Shown: piece by piece, positions 16,002-24,507 of the stretch
How the letters are laid out: each line of letters opens with the position of its first letter
Position numbering within the stretch: position 1 is the first letter of the stretch
Assembly: GCA_033791545.1 (NCBI GenBank)
Contig: JASJGL010000152.1
Span: 1 to 64,000, forward strand
Origin: Antarcticimicrobium sp033791545
Lineage (GTDB): Bacteria > Pseudomonadota > Alphaproteobacteria > Rhodobacterales > Rhodobacteraceae
Length of the DNA: 64,000 nt
Reading direction: 5' to 3'
Position numbers and translations under genes: made by a program
Notes under the pieces: generated by a model
The model's input: the letters and a program-made list of their open reading frames with translations, nothing else
Told to the model about the DNA's origin: nothing
Database searches by the model: none

Positions 16002-17552
16002 ATGACACTGATCAACAGCAAATTTGCGGATGTCGCGCTCACCGCGCACTCCGTCACCGAACGCGTCTTTGCGGGAATCGACCCCGACCATACCGTCCTG
16101 ATCGAAGGCCCCACCGGGCAGGAAATGACCGGCGCGCAGTTCATCGGCGCGGTGAAATCTCTGGCCGGGGGGCTGAGCGAACGGGGCTGGGCACCGGGCA
16201 AGGTGCTGGCGCTGATGGCGCCCAATTGCCCGGATTATTGCGTGGTGTTTCACGGCATTGCCTGGGCGGGCGGCACCGTCACCACCATCAACCCCACCTA
16301 TACCGCCCATGAGGTGAACCACCAGTTGATCGATGCCGGGGCCGAGGTGCTGTTCACCATCCCCGCCTTTCTCGACACCGCGCGCGAAGCGATACAGGGC
16401 ACCGGAGTAAAAGAGATCGTGGTGATCGGCGCCGCCGAAGGGATCACCCCCCTGAGCGATCTGATGGGGGGCCCGCTGGAACGTCAGGCCCCGGTCGACG
16501 TGGCCGAACATGTGGTCGTCCTGCCCTATTCTTCGGGCACCACGGGCCTTCCCAAGGGGGTGATGCTGACGCATCGCAATCTCGTGGTGAACATCGATCA
16601 ATCGCTGGCCCCGGCCGATGTGCGCACCGGCGAACTGGCGGTGGCGTTCCTGCCCTTCTTCCATATCTACGGGCTTGAGGTGCTGATGAACATCTACCTC
16701 GCCGCCGGGGCCGGTCTGGTGACCATGCCACGCTTTGATCTGACGCAGTTTCTCGACCTGACCACCAAATACCGCACACCGCGCTTGTGGATCGTGCCGC
16801 CGGTGGCGCTGGCGCTGGCCAAACACCCGCTGGTCGAAAGCTATGATCTGTCCTTCGTCACCCAAGTGAACTCAGCCGCCGCGCCGCTGGGGGCCGATGT
16901 CGCCGAAGCGATGGGCGCGCGGCTGGGCACCAACGCGACGCAAGGCTATGGCATGACCGAACTCAGCCCGGTCAGCCATGTCTCGCCCCACGGCAAGGGC
17001 AAACCCGGCGCCTCGGGCGTGGCGGTGCCCAACACGCAAAGCCGGATCGTCGACCCCGAGACCGGCCAAGACCTGCCGCTGGGCGTGGATGGCGAACTTT
17101 GGGTGCGCGGCCCGCAGGTGATGAAAGGCTATCTCAACAACCCGCAGGCCACCGCCGAAACCATCGTCGAGGGCGGCTGGATGCGCACTGGCGACATCGG
17201 CCATTTCGACGAGGACGGCTATCTTTATGTCACCGACCGGCTCAAGGAGTTGATCAAGTACAAGGGGTTTCAGGTCGCCCCGGCCGAGCTGGAGGCCGAG
17301 ATCCTGACCCATCCCGAGGTCGCCGACGTGGCGGTGATCGGTTTTCCCGATGATGAGGCGGGCGAGCTGCCGATGGCCTTTGTCGTCGCCGCCCTCGGTG
17401 CCGATCCGACGCTGGAGGATCTGCAAGGCTATCTCGACGGTCGCCTGTCGCATTACAAACAGGTGCGCCGGATGCAGCGGGTGGACGAGATCCCGAAATC
17501 CGCCGCCGGCAAGATCCTGCGCCGGGTGCTGCGGGACCGAATCGGGGTCTAA
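16002..17552 (+). CDS. Acyl-CoA synthetase, 4-coumarate-CoA ligase-like (AMP-binding)
   Basis: ANL-superfamily enzyme of 516 residues that would activate a carboxylic acid as acyl-AMP and load it on CoA. Motifs in order: P-loop YSSGTTGLPKGVMLTHRN, A5 motif GYGMTELSP, hinge region TGDIGHFDEDGYLYVTDRLKE and catalytic Lys in PKSAAGKILRR. It most resembles plant-type 4-coumarate-CoA ligases in layout, but the substrate (aromatic or medium-chain acid) is open. The ATG at 16002 has GGGAGGAC upstream; the frame could start at 15954 without support. It sits alone on the plus strand between rpsA and cmk. Confidence 0.9.
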   Translation: MTLINSKFADVALTAHSVTERVFAGIDPDHTVLIEGPTGQEMTGAQFIGAVKSLAGGLSERGWAPGKVLALMAPNCPDYCVVFHGIAWAGGTVTTINPTYTAHEVNHQLIDAGAEVLFTIPAFLDTAREAIQGTGVKEIVVIGAAEGITPLSDLMGGPLERQAPVDVAEHVVVLPYSSGTTGLPKGVMLTHRNLVVNIDQSLAPADVRTGELAVAFLPFFHIYGLEVLMNIYLAAGAGLVTMPRFDLTQFLDLTTKYRTPRLWIVPPVALALAKHPLVESYDLSFVTQVNSAAAPLGADVAEAMGARLGTNATQGYGMTELSPVSHVSPHGKGKPGASGVAVPNTQSRIVDPETGQDLPLGVDGELWVRGPQVMKGYLNNPQATAETIVEGGWMRTGDIGHFDEDGYLYVTDRLKELIKYKGFQVAPAELEAEILTHPEVADVAVIGFPDDEAGELPMAFVVAALGADPTLEDLQGYLDGRLSHYKQVRRMQRVDEIPKSAAGKILRRVLRDRIGV

Positions 17553-17622
17553 CGCCTCGACAGCTCAAAGGGTCCGCCCTGCCACAAGGCCGGGCGCACC
17601 CCTCAACGCATCAGAAACCACC

Positions 17623-18621
17623 TCAGCAAAACCGTTCCGGCCCGACCCACTGATCGGCGGTATAGCGGTCGCCATGGGCCCAGCCCACCGGCAGCACCTG
17701 TTCGATCCGCGCCATGTCCGCTGCCGACAGCGCCAAATCACAGCCCGCCACCAATTCCCGGAAATGGTCCACCGAGCGGGTGCCGGGAATCGGGATCACG
17801 TGATCGCCCCGGTGCAACAGCCATGCGATGGCAAGTGCCGCCGTCGGCGCGCCCATCTCGGCGGCCAGCCTGCGGAACCTGTCGGTGATTTCCAGATTGG
17901 CGCTCAGGTTCGGCTCGACGAATCGCGGGTTGGACTTGAGAAACCCAAGCTCCGGGATCGCCGCCCGCGACAACGGATGATCGGTCAGCAACGACCGCCC
18001 CACCGGCGAGAAGGCCACCAGCGCAGTGCCCAACTCGGCGCAGGTCTGCACCAGACCCAAGTCCGGCGCGCGGGTCGCAAGCGAATATTCCGACTGCACC
18101 GCCGCGATCGGATGCACCGCAGACGCCCGACGCAGGCTGGCGGGGGCAATCTCGGAAAAGCCGATGGCGCGAGTCTTGCCCTTTTTTACCAGCGTGGCAA
18201 GGTTTTCAGTCGCCGCCTCGATCGGCAAATCCGCATCGCGCCGGTGGATATAGAACAGGTCGACGCACTCGACCCCTATCCGTGCCAGCGATTTGTCCAG
18301 CTCGGCCTCCAGATACTCCGCCGAATTGTCATAATACCGATTGCCCGCATCATCCCGCGCGATCCCCGCCTTGGTGGCGATATGAAGCTGCTCCCGCACC
18401 CCGGGCCGGGCGCTCAGAAAACTGCCGATCGCCTGTTCCGACTTGCCCATGCCATAGACGTTCGAGGTGTCGATATGGCTCACCCCCAGCTCCAGCGCTG
18501 CGTCCAGAATGGCGTGGCTCTGCGCCTCGTCGGTGGGGCCATAGAAGTTCGAGAACGACATCGCGCCGATGCCGAGGGCCGAAATGCGCGCGCCGTCCTT
18601 GCCCATGGTTCGGTTTTTCAT
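17623..18621 (-). CDS. Aldo/keto reductase
   Basis: NADPH-dependent oxidoreductase of the AKR superfamily (YajO/AKR13-like), about 332 residues. The catalytic tetrad is visible: Asp and Tyr in HIDTSNVYGMGKSE, Lys in ATKAG and His in FYIHRRD. The cofactor-binding C-terminal part contains HVIPIPGTRS. It starts 13 bases after the cmk stop, so it is probably read on the aroA-cmk transcript, although it has no clear metabolic link to them. The physiological substrate is unknown. Confidence 0.92.
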   Translation of the reverse strand: MKNRTMGKDGARISALGIGAMSFSNFYGPTDEAQSHAILDAALELGVSHIDTSNVYGMGKSEQAIGSFLSARPGVREQLHIATKAGIARDDAGNRYYDNSAEYLEAELDKSLARIGVECVDLFYIHRRDADLPIEAATENLATLVKKGKTRAIGFSEIAPASLRRASAVHPIAAVQSEYSLATRAPDLGLVQTCAELGTALVAFSPVGRSLLTDHPLSRAAIPELGFLKSNPRFVEPNLSANLEITDRFRRLAAEMGAPTAALAIAWLLHRGDHVIPIPGTRSVDHFRELVAGCDLALSAADMARIEQVLPVGWAHGDRYTADQWVGPERFC

Positions 18622-18633
18622 CAACTCTGCCCC

Positions 18634-19257
18634 TCAGCCCCGTTTGTATCTCTCGTGCACCAGCTTCGCGGCGATCTCCACCGCCGCGTCGATACTCAGA
18701 TGAGAGGTGTCGATCCGCACCGCGTCCGCCGCCGCGCGCAGCGGCGCGGTGGTGCGTTCGCTGTCGCGTTCGTCGCGCGCCAGCACATCGGCCAGAACCT
18801 CGTCCTCGGTAGTGTCATGGTCGCTCTGGCGCAGTTCCAGATAGCGCCGGTGCGCCCGCACCTCGGCACTGGCCGTGACGAACAGCTTTACCTCGGCCTG
18901 CGGGCAGATCACCGTGCCGATATCGCGCCCATCCAGCACCGCGCCCCCGGCCCGGCGGGCAAAGGCGCGCTGAAAATCCACCAGCGCCGCGCGCACGGCG
19001 GGCAACACGGCAACCTTGCTGGCGGCCTGCGCCGCCTCGGCCCCGCGCAGCCGGGTCTCGTCGGCCAGATCCGCGCGCGTCAGCGCCTGCGCCGCCGCGA
19101 CCGGATCGGTGCCGTCCAGCATCCGCACGCCGACAGCCCGATACAACAGCCCGGTATCCAGATGGGCAAAGCCAAAGCGCTCGGCCACGGCGCGTGAAAT
19201 CGTGCCCTTGCCCGAGGCCGCCGGCCCGTCGATGGCCACAGTAAATGGCTCGCTCAT
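18634..19257 (-). CDS. cmk: Cytidylate kinase
   Basis: Phosphorylates CMP and dCMP using ATP. 207 residues. The P-loop is DGPAASGKGTISRAVAERFG, followed by HLDTGLLYRAVG, the CMP-binding LDGRDIGTVICPQAEVKLF and the lid-region Arg residues in RAHRRYLELR. GAGGAG lies before the ATG. The start is 16 bases beyond the aroA stop, the standard aroA-cmk pairing. Confidence 0.97.
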   Translation of the reverse strand: MSEPFTVAIDGPAASGKGTISRAVAERFGFAHLDTGLLYRAVGVRMLDGTDPVAAAQALTRADLADETRLRGAEAAQAASKVAVLPAVRAALVDFQRAFARRAGGAVLDGRDIGTVICPQAEVKLFVTASAEVRAHRRYLELRQSDHDTTEDEVLADVLARDERDSERTTAPLRAAADAVRIDTSHLSIDAAVEIAAKLVHERYKRG

Positions 19258-19273
19258 GTTTTTGCTCCTCGCG

Positions 19274-20632
19274 TCAATTCTCGACTGCAGTCCGCAGGAT
19301 CCGCGCGCCCAAGGCTGCCATCAGCGGCTCGAACACCGGGAAAGAGGTCGCAATCGGTGCGCCGTCATCCACCGAGACCGGCTGTTGCGCCGCCAGCCCC
19401 AGCACCAGAAAGGACATTGCGATGCGGTGATCAAGATGGCTGACACAGGTGGCGCCGCCTGGCACATTGCCAGCGCCAAGCCCCGTCACCTCCCACCAAT
19501 CCTCGCCATCCGCGACCGTCACGCCACAGGCGCGCAGGCCGACGGCCATGGCCTCGATCCGATCGGATTCCTTGACCCGCAGCTCGCGCACCCCGGTCAT
19601 CAGCGTCTTGCCGCTCGCACAGGCCGCCACCACCGCAAGGACCGGATATTCGTCGATCATGCTGGCGGCGCGCTCTGGCGGCACGCGAATGCCGATCATC
19701 TCGGGCGAATACCGCGCCCGCAGATCCGCCACCGGCTCGCCGCCCTCTTCGCGTTCGTTCTCATAGCTCAGATCCGCGCCCATCTCGCGCAGGGTGGTGA
19801 ACAGCCCCGCCCGCGTCGGGTTCAGCCCAATTCCGGGCACCAGCACGTCCGAGCCCGGCACGATCAACGCGGCGCAAACCGGAAAGGCGGCGCTGGACGG
19901 GTCGCGCGGCACCGCGATCGCCTGCGGTTTCAGCTCTGGCTGCCCCGTCAGGGTAATCACCCGGCCCGCGTCGGTCTCTTCGGTGCGCACCTCGGCGCCA
20001 AAACCTGCCAGCATCCGTTCGGTATGGTCGCGGGTCGCCTCTTTCTCGATCACCACCGTCTGGCCCGGCGCGTTCAGCCCGGCCAGCAGGACCGCCGATT
20101 TCACCTGCGCCGAGGGCACCGGCACACTATAGCGCACCGGCACCGGATCGGCCGCGCCCACAATCGTCATCGGCAACCGCCCGCCCGCGCGCCCCACCGC
20201 GCGCGCGCCGAACAGCGCCAGCGGATCGGTCACCCGCGCCATCGGCCGCGTGCTCAGGCTGGCGTCGCCGCAAAAGGTCACCGTGATGGGCGAGGTCGCC
20301 ATCGCCCCCATGATCAGCCGCACCCCGGTTCCCGAATTGCCGCAATCGATCACCTGATCCGGCTCGGCAAAGCCGCCGACGCCGACGCCATGAACATGCC
20401 ATGTGCCCTCCTCGTCGCGCGTGACCTCGGCGCCAAAGGCCCGCATCGCCTTGGCGGTGTCCAGAACGTCTTCGCCTTCCAGCAATCCGGTGATCCGGGT
20501 CTCGCCCACCGCCATCGCGCCCAGGATCAGCGCCCGGTGCGAGATCGACTTGTCGCCCGGCACCTCGGCCACGCCGGACAGCGGGCCAGAGGCAGCGGAC
20601 ATCATCGGGATCGGGGTGCCATGTGCGAACAT
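19274..20632 (-). CDS. aroA: 3-phosphoshikimate 1-carboxyvinyltransferase (EPSP synthase)
   Basis: Shikimate-pathway enzyme joining shikimate 3-phosphate and PEP. 452 residues from the ATG at 20632, with AAGGAA upstream and the family-like N-terminus MFAHGTPIPM. Motifs: VPGDKSISHRALILGAM, NSGTGVRLIMG, SAQVKSAVLLAGLN, LNPTRAG, and RVKESDRI. Overall layout follows the Agrobacterium CP4-type (class II) enzymes. The residue aligned with CP4 Ala100 appears to be Gly (NSGTG versus NAATG), the state linked to ordinary glyphosate sensitivity. That is an alignment by eye. The frame stays open upstream to 21064 but that part is not protein-like. Confidence 0.97.
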   Translation of the reverse strand: MFAHGTPIPMMSAASGPLSGVAEVPGDKSISHRALILGAMAVGETRITGLLEGEDVLDTAKAMRAFGAEVTRDEEGTWHVHGVGVGGFAEPDQVIDCGNSGTGVRLIMGAMATSPITVTFCGDASLSTRPMARVTDPLALFGARAVGRAGGRLPMTIVGAADPVPVRYSVPVPSAQVKSAVLLAGLNAPGQTVVIEKEATRDHTERMLAGFGAEVRTEETDAGRVITLTGQPELKPQAIAVPRDPSSAAFPVCAALIVPGSDVLVPGIGLNPTRAGLFTTLREMGADLSYENEREEGGEPVADLRARYSPEMIGIRVPPERAASMIDEYPVLAVVAACASGKTLMTGVRELRVKESDRIEAMAVGLRACGVTVADGEDWWEVTGLGAGNVPGGATCVSHLDHRIAMSFLVLGLAAQQPVSVDDGAPIATSFPVFEPLMAALGARILRTAVEN

Positions 20633-20781
20633 CTGCGCGCGTTCCTTTAATTTCACCGCGCTTGGGTAACGCATGACAGCGCACCCGTCCATGCGCTGTT
20701 TCACGGCGACGCCGGGCCCGGGCGGCCCCCGGCGGCAAATCGCGCGCGACGGCCCTACCCCACCCAGCGGCAGCGCAGGGA

Positions 20782-21483
20782 TCAGGTCTTGCGGAAGGTC
20801 AGGTAATGCGGCACCCGCCCCTCGCGCAGCGCCTTCTGCTCGTAACGGGTGGGAATCCAATCGTCCCACGCCTCGCGCCAGTCTTGCGGGCGTTCCGCCA
20901 GCCACTCGAACCCGGCTTTTGGCACCTCTTCCAGCGTCTGCCGCACATAGTCGGCAATGTCGGTCGCCACCCGAAAGATCGCGCCGGGCTGCAACACCCG
21001 CGCCAACGGCTCCAGATGTTCCTGCGTGACAAAGCGGCGACGGTGATGCCGCGTCTTGGGCCAAGGGTCAGGGTACAGCAGAAAGGCCCGCGCGATCGAG
21101 TTGTCCGGCAGCACATCCATCAGATCGCGCGCATCGCCGGGATGGATGGCAAGGTTCTCGACCCCCGCGCGCCGGATCTTGCCCAGCAGCATGGCAACGC
21201 CATTTATGTACGGTTCGGCCCCGATAATCCCCGTTTCAGGATTCGAGGCCGCCTGATGCACCAGATGCTCGCCACCGCCGAACCCGACCTCCAGCCAGAC
21301 CGGTTTGCCCCCGAACAAGGCGTCAAGGTCAAGCGGCTTGCGCTCTGGGTTCTCGTCCCAGTCCACCGCACCGGGTGAGAGCGGGGCCAGATCCTCGGAC
21401 AGATAGGCCTTCTGGCTTTTCTTCAGGGTCTTGCCCCGGATGCGGCCATAAAAGTTGCGATGTGGGCGTTCAGGATGCGTCAT
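20782..21483 (-). CDS. trmB: tRNA (guanine-N7-)-methyltransferase
   Basis: Makes m7G46 in tRNA using SAM. About 233 residues. The N-terminal RPHRNFYGRIRGKTLKKSQ is typical of alphaproteobacterial TrmB, followed by the SAM-binding VWLEVGFGGGEHLVHQA and the YPDPWPKTRHHRRRF segment characteristic of the family. The ATG at 21483 (MTHPERPHRN) fits homologues. It follows metK on the same strand, with the metK terminator between. Making SAM and using it are thus adjacent. Confidence 0.95.
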   Translation of the reverse strand: MTHPERPHRNFYGRIRGKTLKKSQKAYLSEDLAPLSPGAVDWDENPERKPLDLDALFGGKPVWLEVGFGGGEHLVHQAASNPETGIIGAEPYINGVAMLLGKIRRAGVENLAIHPGDARDLMDVLPDNSIARAFLLYPDPWPKTRHHRRRFVTQEHLEPLARVLQPGAIFRVATDIADYVRQTLEEVPKAGFEWLAERPQDWREAWDDWIPTRYEQKALREGRVPHYLTFRKT

Positions 21484-21646
21484 GGCGCGCGGTGTAGCGA
21501 TTGGGAGGCGACGGGGCAAGCCAGAGATGCCCAATGCGCGCATCGCGCGCGTGCCTCCGGCGGGAGTAGTGAAGGCCAGAAAAAGAAGCGGGATCGCCGC
21601 GCGGTCTTCTGCCATCCCTTCCCGACACTGCTAAATCCCCACGGCC

Positions 21647-21682
21647 AAAAAGAAACCCCCGCCCGGTTTCCCGGACAGGGGT
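21647..21682 (-). terminator. Intrinsic terminator after metK
   Basis: On the minus strand CCCC...CCGG, a GAAA loop and CCGG...GGGG form a stem followed by TTTCTTTTT. It begins about 25 bases after the metK stop codon. Confidence 0.75.
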
Positions 21683-21707
21683 GTAAACGCGCCGTCAGCT
21701 GTCTGTC

Positions 21708-22889
21708 TTAGAGCGCCTTTTTCAGCACCTCGACCAGATCGGTCTTTTCCCAGCTGAAGCCACCATCGGCGTCCGGCTCGCGGCCGAAATGGCCATAGGC
21801 CGCCGTGCGCTGATAGATCGGCTTGTTCAGTTGCAGATGCTCGCGGATGCCGCGTGGGGTCAGATCCATCACGCCATCAATGGCCTTTTCGATCTCCTCG
21901 TCGGGAACCACGCCGGTGCCGTGGGTGTCCACGTAGATCGACAGCGGCTTGCTCACCCCGATCGCATAGGACAGCTGCAGCGTGCATTTCTTTGCCAGCC
22001 CGGCCGCGACCACGTTCTTGGCCAGATAGCGCGCCGCATAGGCCGCCGAGCGGTCAACCTTGGTCGGGTCCTTGCCCGAGAACGCCCCGCCGCCATGCGG
22101 CGCCGCACCGCCATAGGTGTCGACGATAATCTTGCGCCCTGTCAGGCCGGCGTCCCCGTCCGGGCCACCGATCACGAAGGTGCCGGTGGGGTTCACCCAC
22201 CATTCGGTTTCCGGCGTGATCCAGCCTTCGGGCAGCACTTCGCGGATATAGGGTTCAACAATGGCGCGGATGTCGTCGCTGGTCTGATCCTCGCTTTCGT
22301 GCTGGGTCGACAGCACGATGGAGTTGACGCGCACCGGTTTGCCATCCTCATAAAGCACCGAGAGCTGGCTTTTGGCATCGGGGCGCAGGGTGGGTTCGGC
22401 CCCGGATTTGCGCGCCTCGGCCAGACGCCGCAGGATCGCGTGCGAATACTGGATCGGGGCCGGCATCAGCGCGTCGGTCTCATCGGTGGCATAGCCGAAC
22501 ATGATGCCTTGGTCGCCAGCGCCTTCGTCCTTGTTGTCGGCGGCGTTCACGCCTTGGGCGATATGGGCCGACTGTTCATGCAGGAAGTTCAGCACATGAC
22601 AGGTGTTCCAGTGGAACTTTTCCTGCTCGTAGCCGATATCGCGGATACAGTCGCGGGCGATCTGTCCGATCCGGCCCATGTAGTTTTTCAACCGCTCCTG
22701 GTCCGAAAGACCAACCTCGCCGCCGATCACGACCATCCCGGTGGTTGCGAAGGTCTCGCAGGCGACGCGCGCCTCGGGTTCTTCGGCCAGAAAGGCATCG
22801 AGAACGGCATCGGAAATCCGGTCACAAACCTTGTCGGGGTGGCCCTCCGAGACGGACTCGGAGGTGAAAGTATAATTCTTGCGGGACAT
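21708..22889 (-). CDS. metK: S-adenosylmethionine synthetase
   Basis: Makes SAM from methionine and ATP. 393 residues. Motifs: FTSESVSEGHPDKVCDRISDA with the catalytic His17, the hexapeptide-region GAGDQGIMFGYA, and GGGAFSGKDPTKVDRSAAY. The ATG at 22889 lies eight bases after GGAG, and that ribosome binding site is part of a SAM/SAH riboswitch, so translation should fall when SAM is plentiful. lnt lies upstream on the same strand. Confidence 0.98.
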   Translation of the reverse strand: MSRKNYTFTSESVSEGHPDKVCDRISDAVLDAFLAEEPEARVACETFATTGMVVIGGEVGLSDQERLKNYMGRIGQIARDCIRDIGYEQEKFHWNTCHVLNFLHEQSAHIAQGVNAADNKDEGAGDQGIMFGYATDETDALMPAPIQYSHAILRRLAEARKSGAEPTLRPDAKSQLSVLYEDGKPVRVNSIVLSTQHESEDQTSDDIRAIVEPYIREVLPEGWITPETEWWVNPTGTFVIGGPDGDAGLTGRKIIVDTYGGAAPHGGGAFSGKDPTKVDRSAAYAARYLAKNVVAAGLAKKCTLQLSYAIGVSKPLSIYVDTHGTGVVPDEEIEKAIDGVMDLTPRGIREHLQLNKPIYQRTAAYGHFGREPDADGGFSWEKTDLVEVLKKAL

Positions 22890-22894
22890 TAAAG

Positions 22895-22939
22895 TGCTCC
22901 ATTGGTGTTTTGCCTGTCACGTCAGGAAGCCGTTGTGAC
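22895..22939 (-). promoter_or_regulatory. SAM/SAH riboswitch controlling metK
   Basis: The minus strand reads GTCACAACGGCTTCCTGACG then TGAC, a short linker, and AATGGAGCA directly before the metK ATG. From memory of the class, GUCACAACGGCUUCCUGRCGUGAC plus AUUGGAGCA is the conserved SAM/SAH riboswitch core. GTCAC at 22939-22935 pairs with GTGAC at 22920-22916. The 3' strand that forms the pseudoknot contains the Shine-Dalgarno GGAG (22897-22900), so ligand binding would hide it. This class is known only upstream of metK in Rhodobacterales. Confidence 0.92.
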
Positions 22940-22954
22940 AGTGCCAATCCGGTT

Positions 22955-22971
22955 CCGTGCGGAACGCACGG
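22955..22971. other. Hairpin between lnt and metK
   Basis: CCGTGCG and CGCACGG form a perfect seven-base-pair stem with a three-base loop, just after the lnt stop and before the riboswitch. No T-run follows on the minus strand, so it may only attenuate read-through from lnt. TTGACT at 22975-22980 might be a -35 box, but no matching -10 is seen. Confidence 0.35.
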
Positions 22972-22983
22972 GCCAGTCAATCG

Positions 22984-24498
22984 CTATCTAGGCGATCCGC
23001 GGCGCCATTGCACCACCATAAACGCGAACCCGCCAATAAGTAGCAGCAGGAACACAGGCCAGTCGCCGGTTCGTGCATAGATTGTAGGCGCCAGCGGGGC
23101 CGGCAGCAGCGCATCGACATAGCCCGCCTGCCCCAAAGGAATGCTGCGGATCACCGCGCCACGCGGCCCGATCAGCGCCGAGATCCCGGTATTGGCGGCG
23201 CGCACCAGCGGCACCCCCTGTTCGATCGCGCGCATGCGGGCCTGCGCCAGATGCTGATACGGGCCGGTGCGGGTGCCGAACCAAGCGTCATTGGTGATCT
23301 GCAACAGCAGCCGTGGACGCTCTGGCGCAGCATTCACATCCTGCGGAAAGACCGCCTCGTAGCAGATCAGCGGCAGCGCCGGTCCAAGCGCCCCCAGATC
23401 CAGTAGGCGCGGACCCGGCCCGGCGCTATAGCCCTGCCCCTCGCGTGCGGCAAAGCCAGAAACCCCCAGCCGCGCGGCCAGATCGCCAAACGGCACGTAT
23501 TCGCCAAAGGGAACCAAATGGTGCTTGTCATAAAGCCCCGCCACCTGCCCGTCCCCGTCAAGATGGATCAGCGAATTATAGACCCGCCAGCCCTCAAAGC
23601 GCTGAATCCCCAGAACCACATCGGCCCCGGCTGCCGCCTGCGCGATACGGGCCAGCGTCGGGGCCGCATCCTCGAGCAGGACCGGCACCGCGCTTTCGGG
23701 CCAGACGATCAGATCGGGGCGCGGCCCGGCAACGGTGAAGTCGATCTGGCGTTGGAAAAACACCGGGATATAGGCCGGATCCCATTTCTGCTGCTGTGGT
23801 GCATTGGGCTGCACCAGCCGAACGGTGGCCCCGGTCGGCTTGATCGGATCGCTCCGCCCTGCCCCGAGCGCAAAGGCGGCAAAGGCAAAGACCAGCGCCG
23901 GCAGCAGGGCCAGCGCCCAGCCGCGTGGTGTCGCCCGCTGGGCCAGCGCCCATCCGGGCAGCGCCGTGATCCCCAGCGTCGCCAGCGCCAGCCCCTGCGG
24001 CCCGATCCAGGCCAAAAGCTGATCCGCAGGGGTGCCGACCCAGATCTGCGCAAGCGCCGCCCAAGGAAAGCCGGTCAACACATAAGCGCGGGCGAATTCG
24101 ACCAGTGACAGGGCAACGACCAAGGCAGCAACCCGCCCGGCGCCCCCCTGCGCAAAACGATGCGCGCCCCAGAACGCGGCGCCCCAGAACAGTGCCAGAC
24201 CGCCGGCAAGGAAGACCAGCGCAAAGGGCGCCATCCAGGCATAGCGATCGGGGTCGACCAGAAAGGGGTCGATGATCCAGGACAGCGCCAGCGCGAACCA
24301 GCCGAAGCCAAAGGCCCAGCCGGTCAACGCCGCCGCGCGGGGGCGCGCGCAAGCAAGCAGCAGCGCCGGCAGTAGGGCCAGCGCAATCAGGGTCACGGGC
24401 CAAAGCCCATAGGGCGCGAGCCCCAGTGACCCGGCCGCCCCGGCGAGCGCCGTAAGCCCGAGCCGCCCCCACAAGGGCCACTGCGCCAGAGGGCTCAT
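22984..24498 (-). CDS. lnt: Apolipoprotein N-acyltransferase
   Basis: Inner-membrane enzyme that adds the third acyl chain to lipoproteins. 504 residues with about six N-terminal membrane helices (to about residue 210), a periplasmic nitrilase-type domain, and a final C-terminal helix. The catalytic triad is visible: Glu in WPESAVPVLLED, Lys in YDKHHLVPFGEYVPFG and Cys in LICYEAVFP. It starts nine bases after the CBS-protein gene, part of the conserved ybeY-CBS-lnt run. Confidence 0.96.
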   Translation of the reverse strand: MSPLAQWPLWGRLGLTALAGAAGSLGLAPYGLWPVTLIALALLPALLLACARPRAAALTGWAFGFGWFALALSWIIDPFLVDPDRYAWMAPFALVFLAGGLALFWGAAFWGAHRFAQGGAGRVAALVVALSLVEFARAYVLTGFPWAALAQIWVGTPADQLLAWIGPQGLALATLGITALPGWALAQRATPRGWALALLPALVFAFAAFALGAGRSDPIKPTGATVRLVQPNAPQQQKWDPAYIPVFFQRQIDFTVAGPRPDLIVWPESAVPVLLEDAAPTLARIAQAAAGADVVLGIQRFEGWRVYNSLIHLDGDGQVAGLYDKHHLVPFGEYVPFGDLAARLGVSGFAAREGQGYSAGPGPRLLDLGALGPALPLICYEAVFPQDVNAAPERPRLLLQITNDAWFGTRTGPYQHLAQARMRAIEQGVPLVRAANTGISALIGPRGAVIRSIPLGQAGYVDALLPAPLAPTIYARTGDWPVFLLLLIGGFAFMVVQWRRGSPR

Positions 24499-24507
24499 CG
24501 CGAACCC

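Noticed and set aside
20633..21064. N-terminal extension of aroA to 21064
   Set aside because: The added 144 residues are Arg/Gly/Ala-rich, overlap trmB, and a well-placed AAGGAA with ATG exists at 20632.
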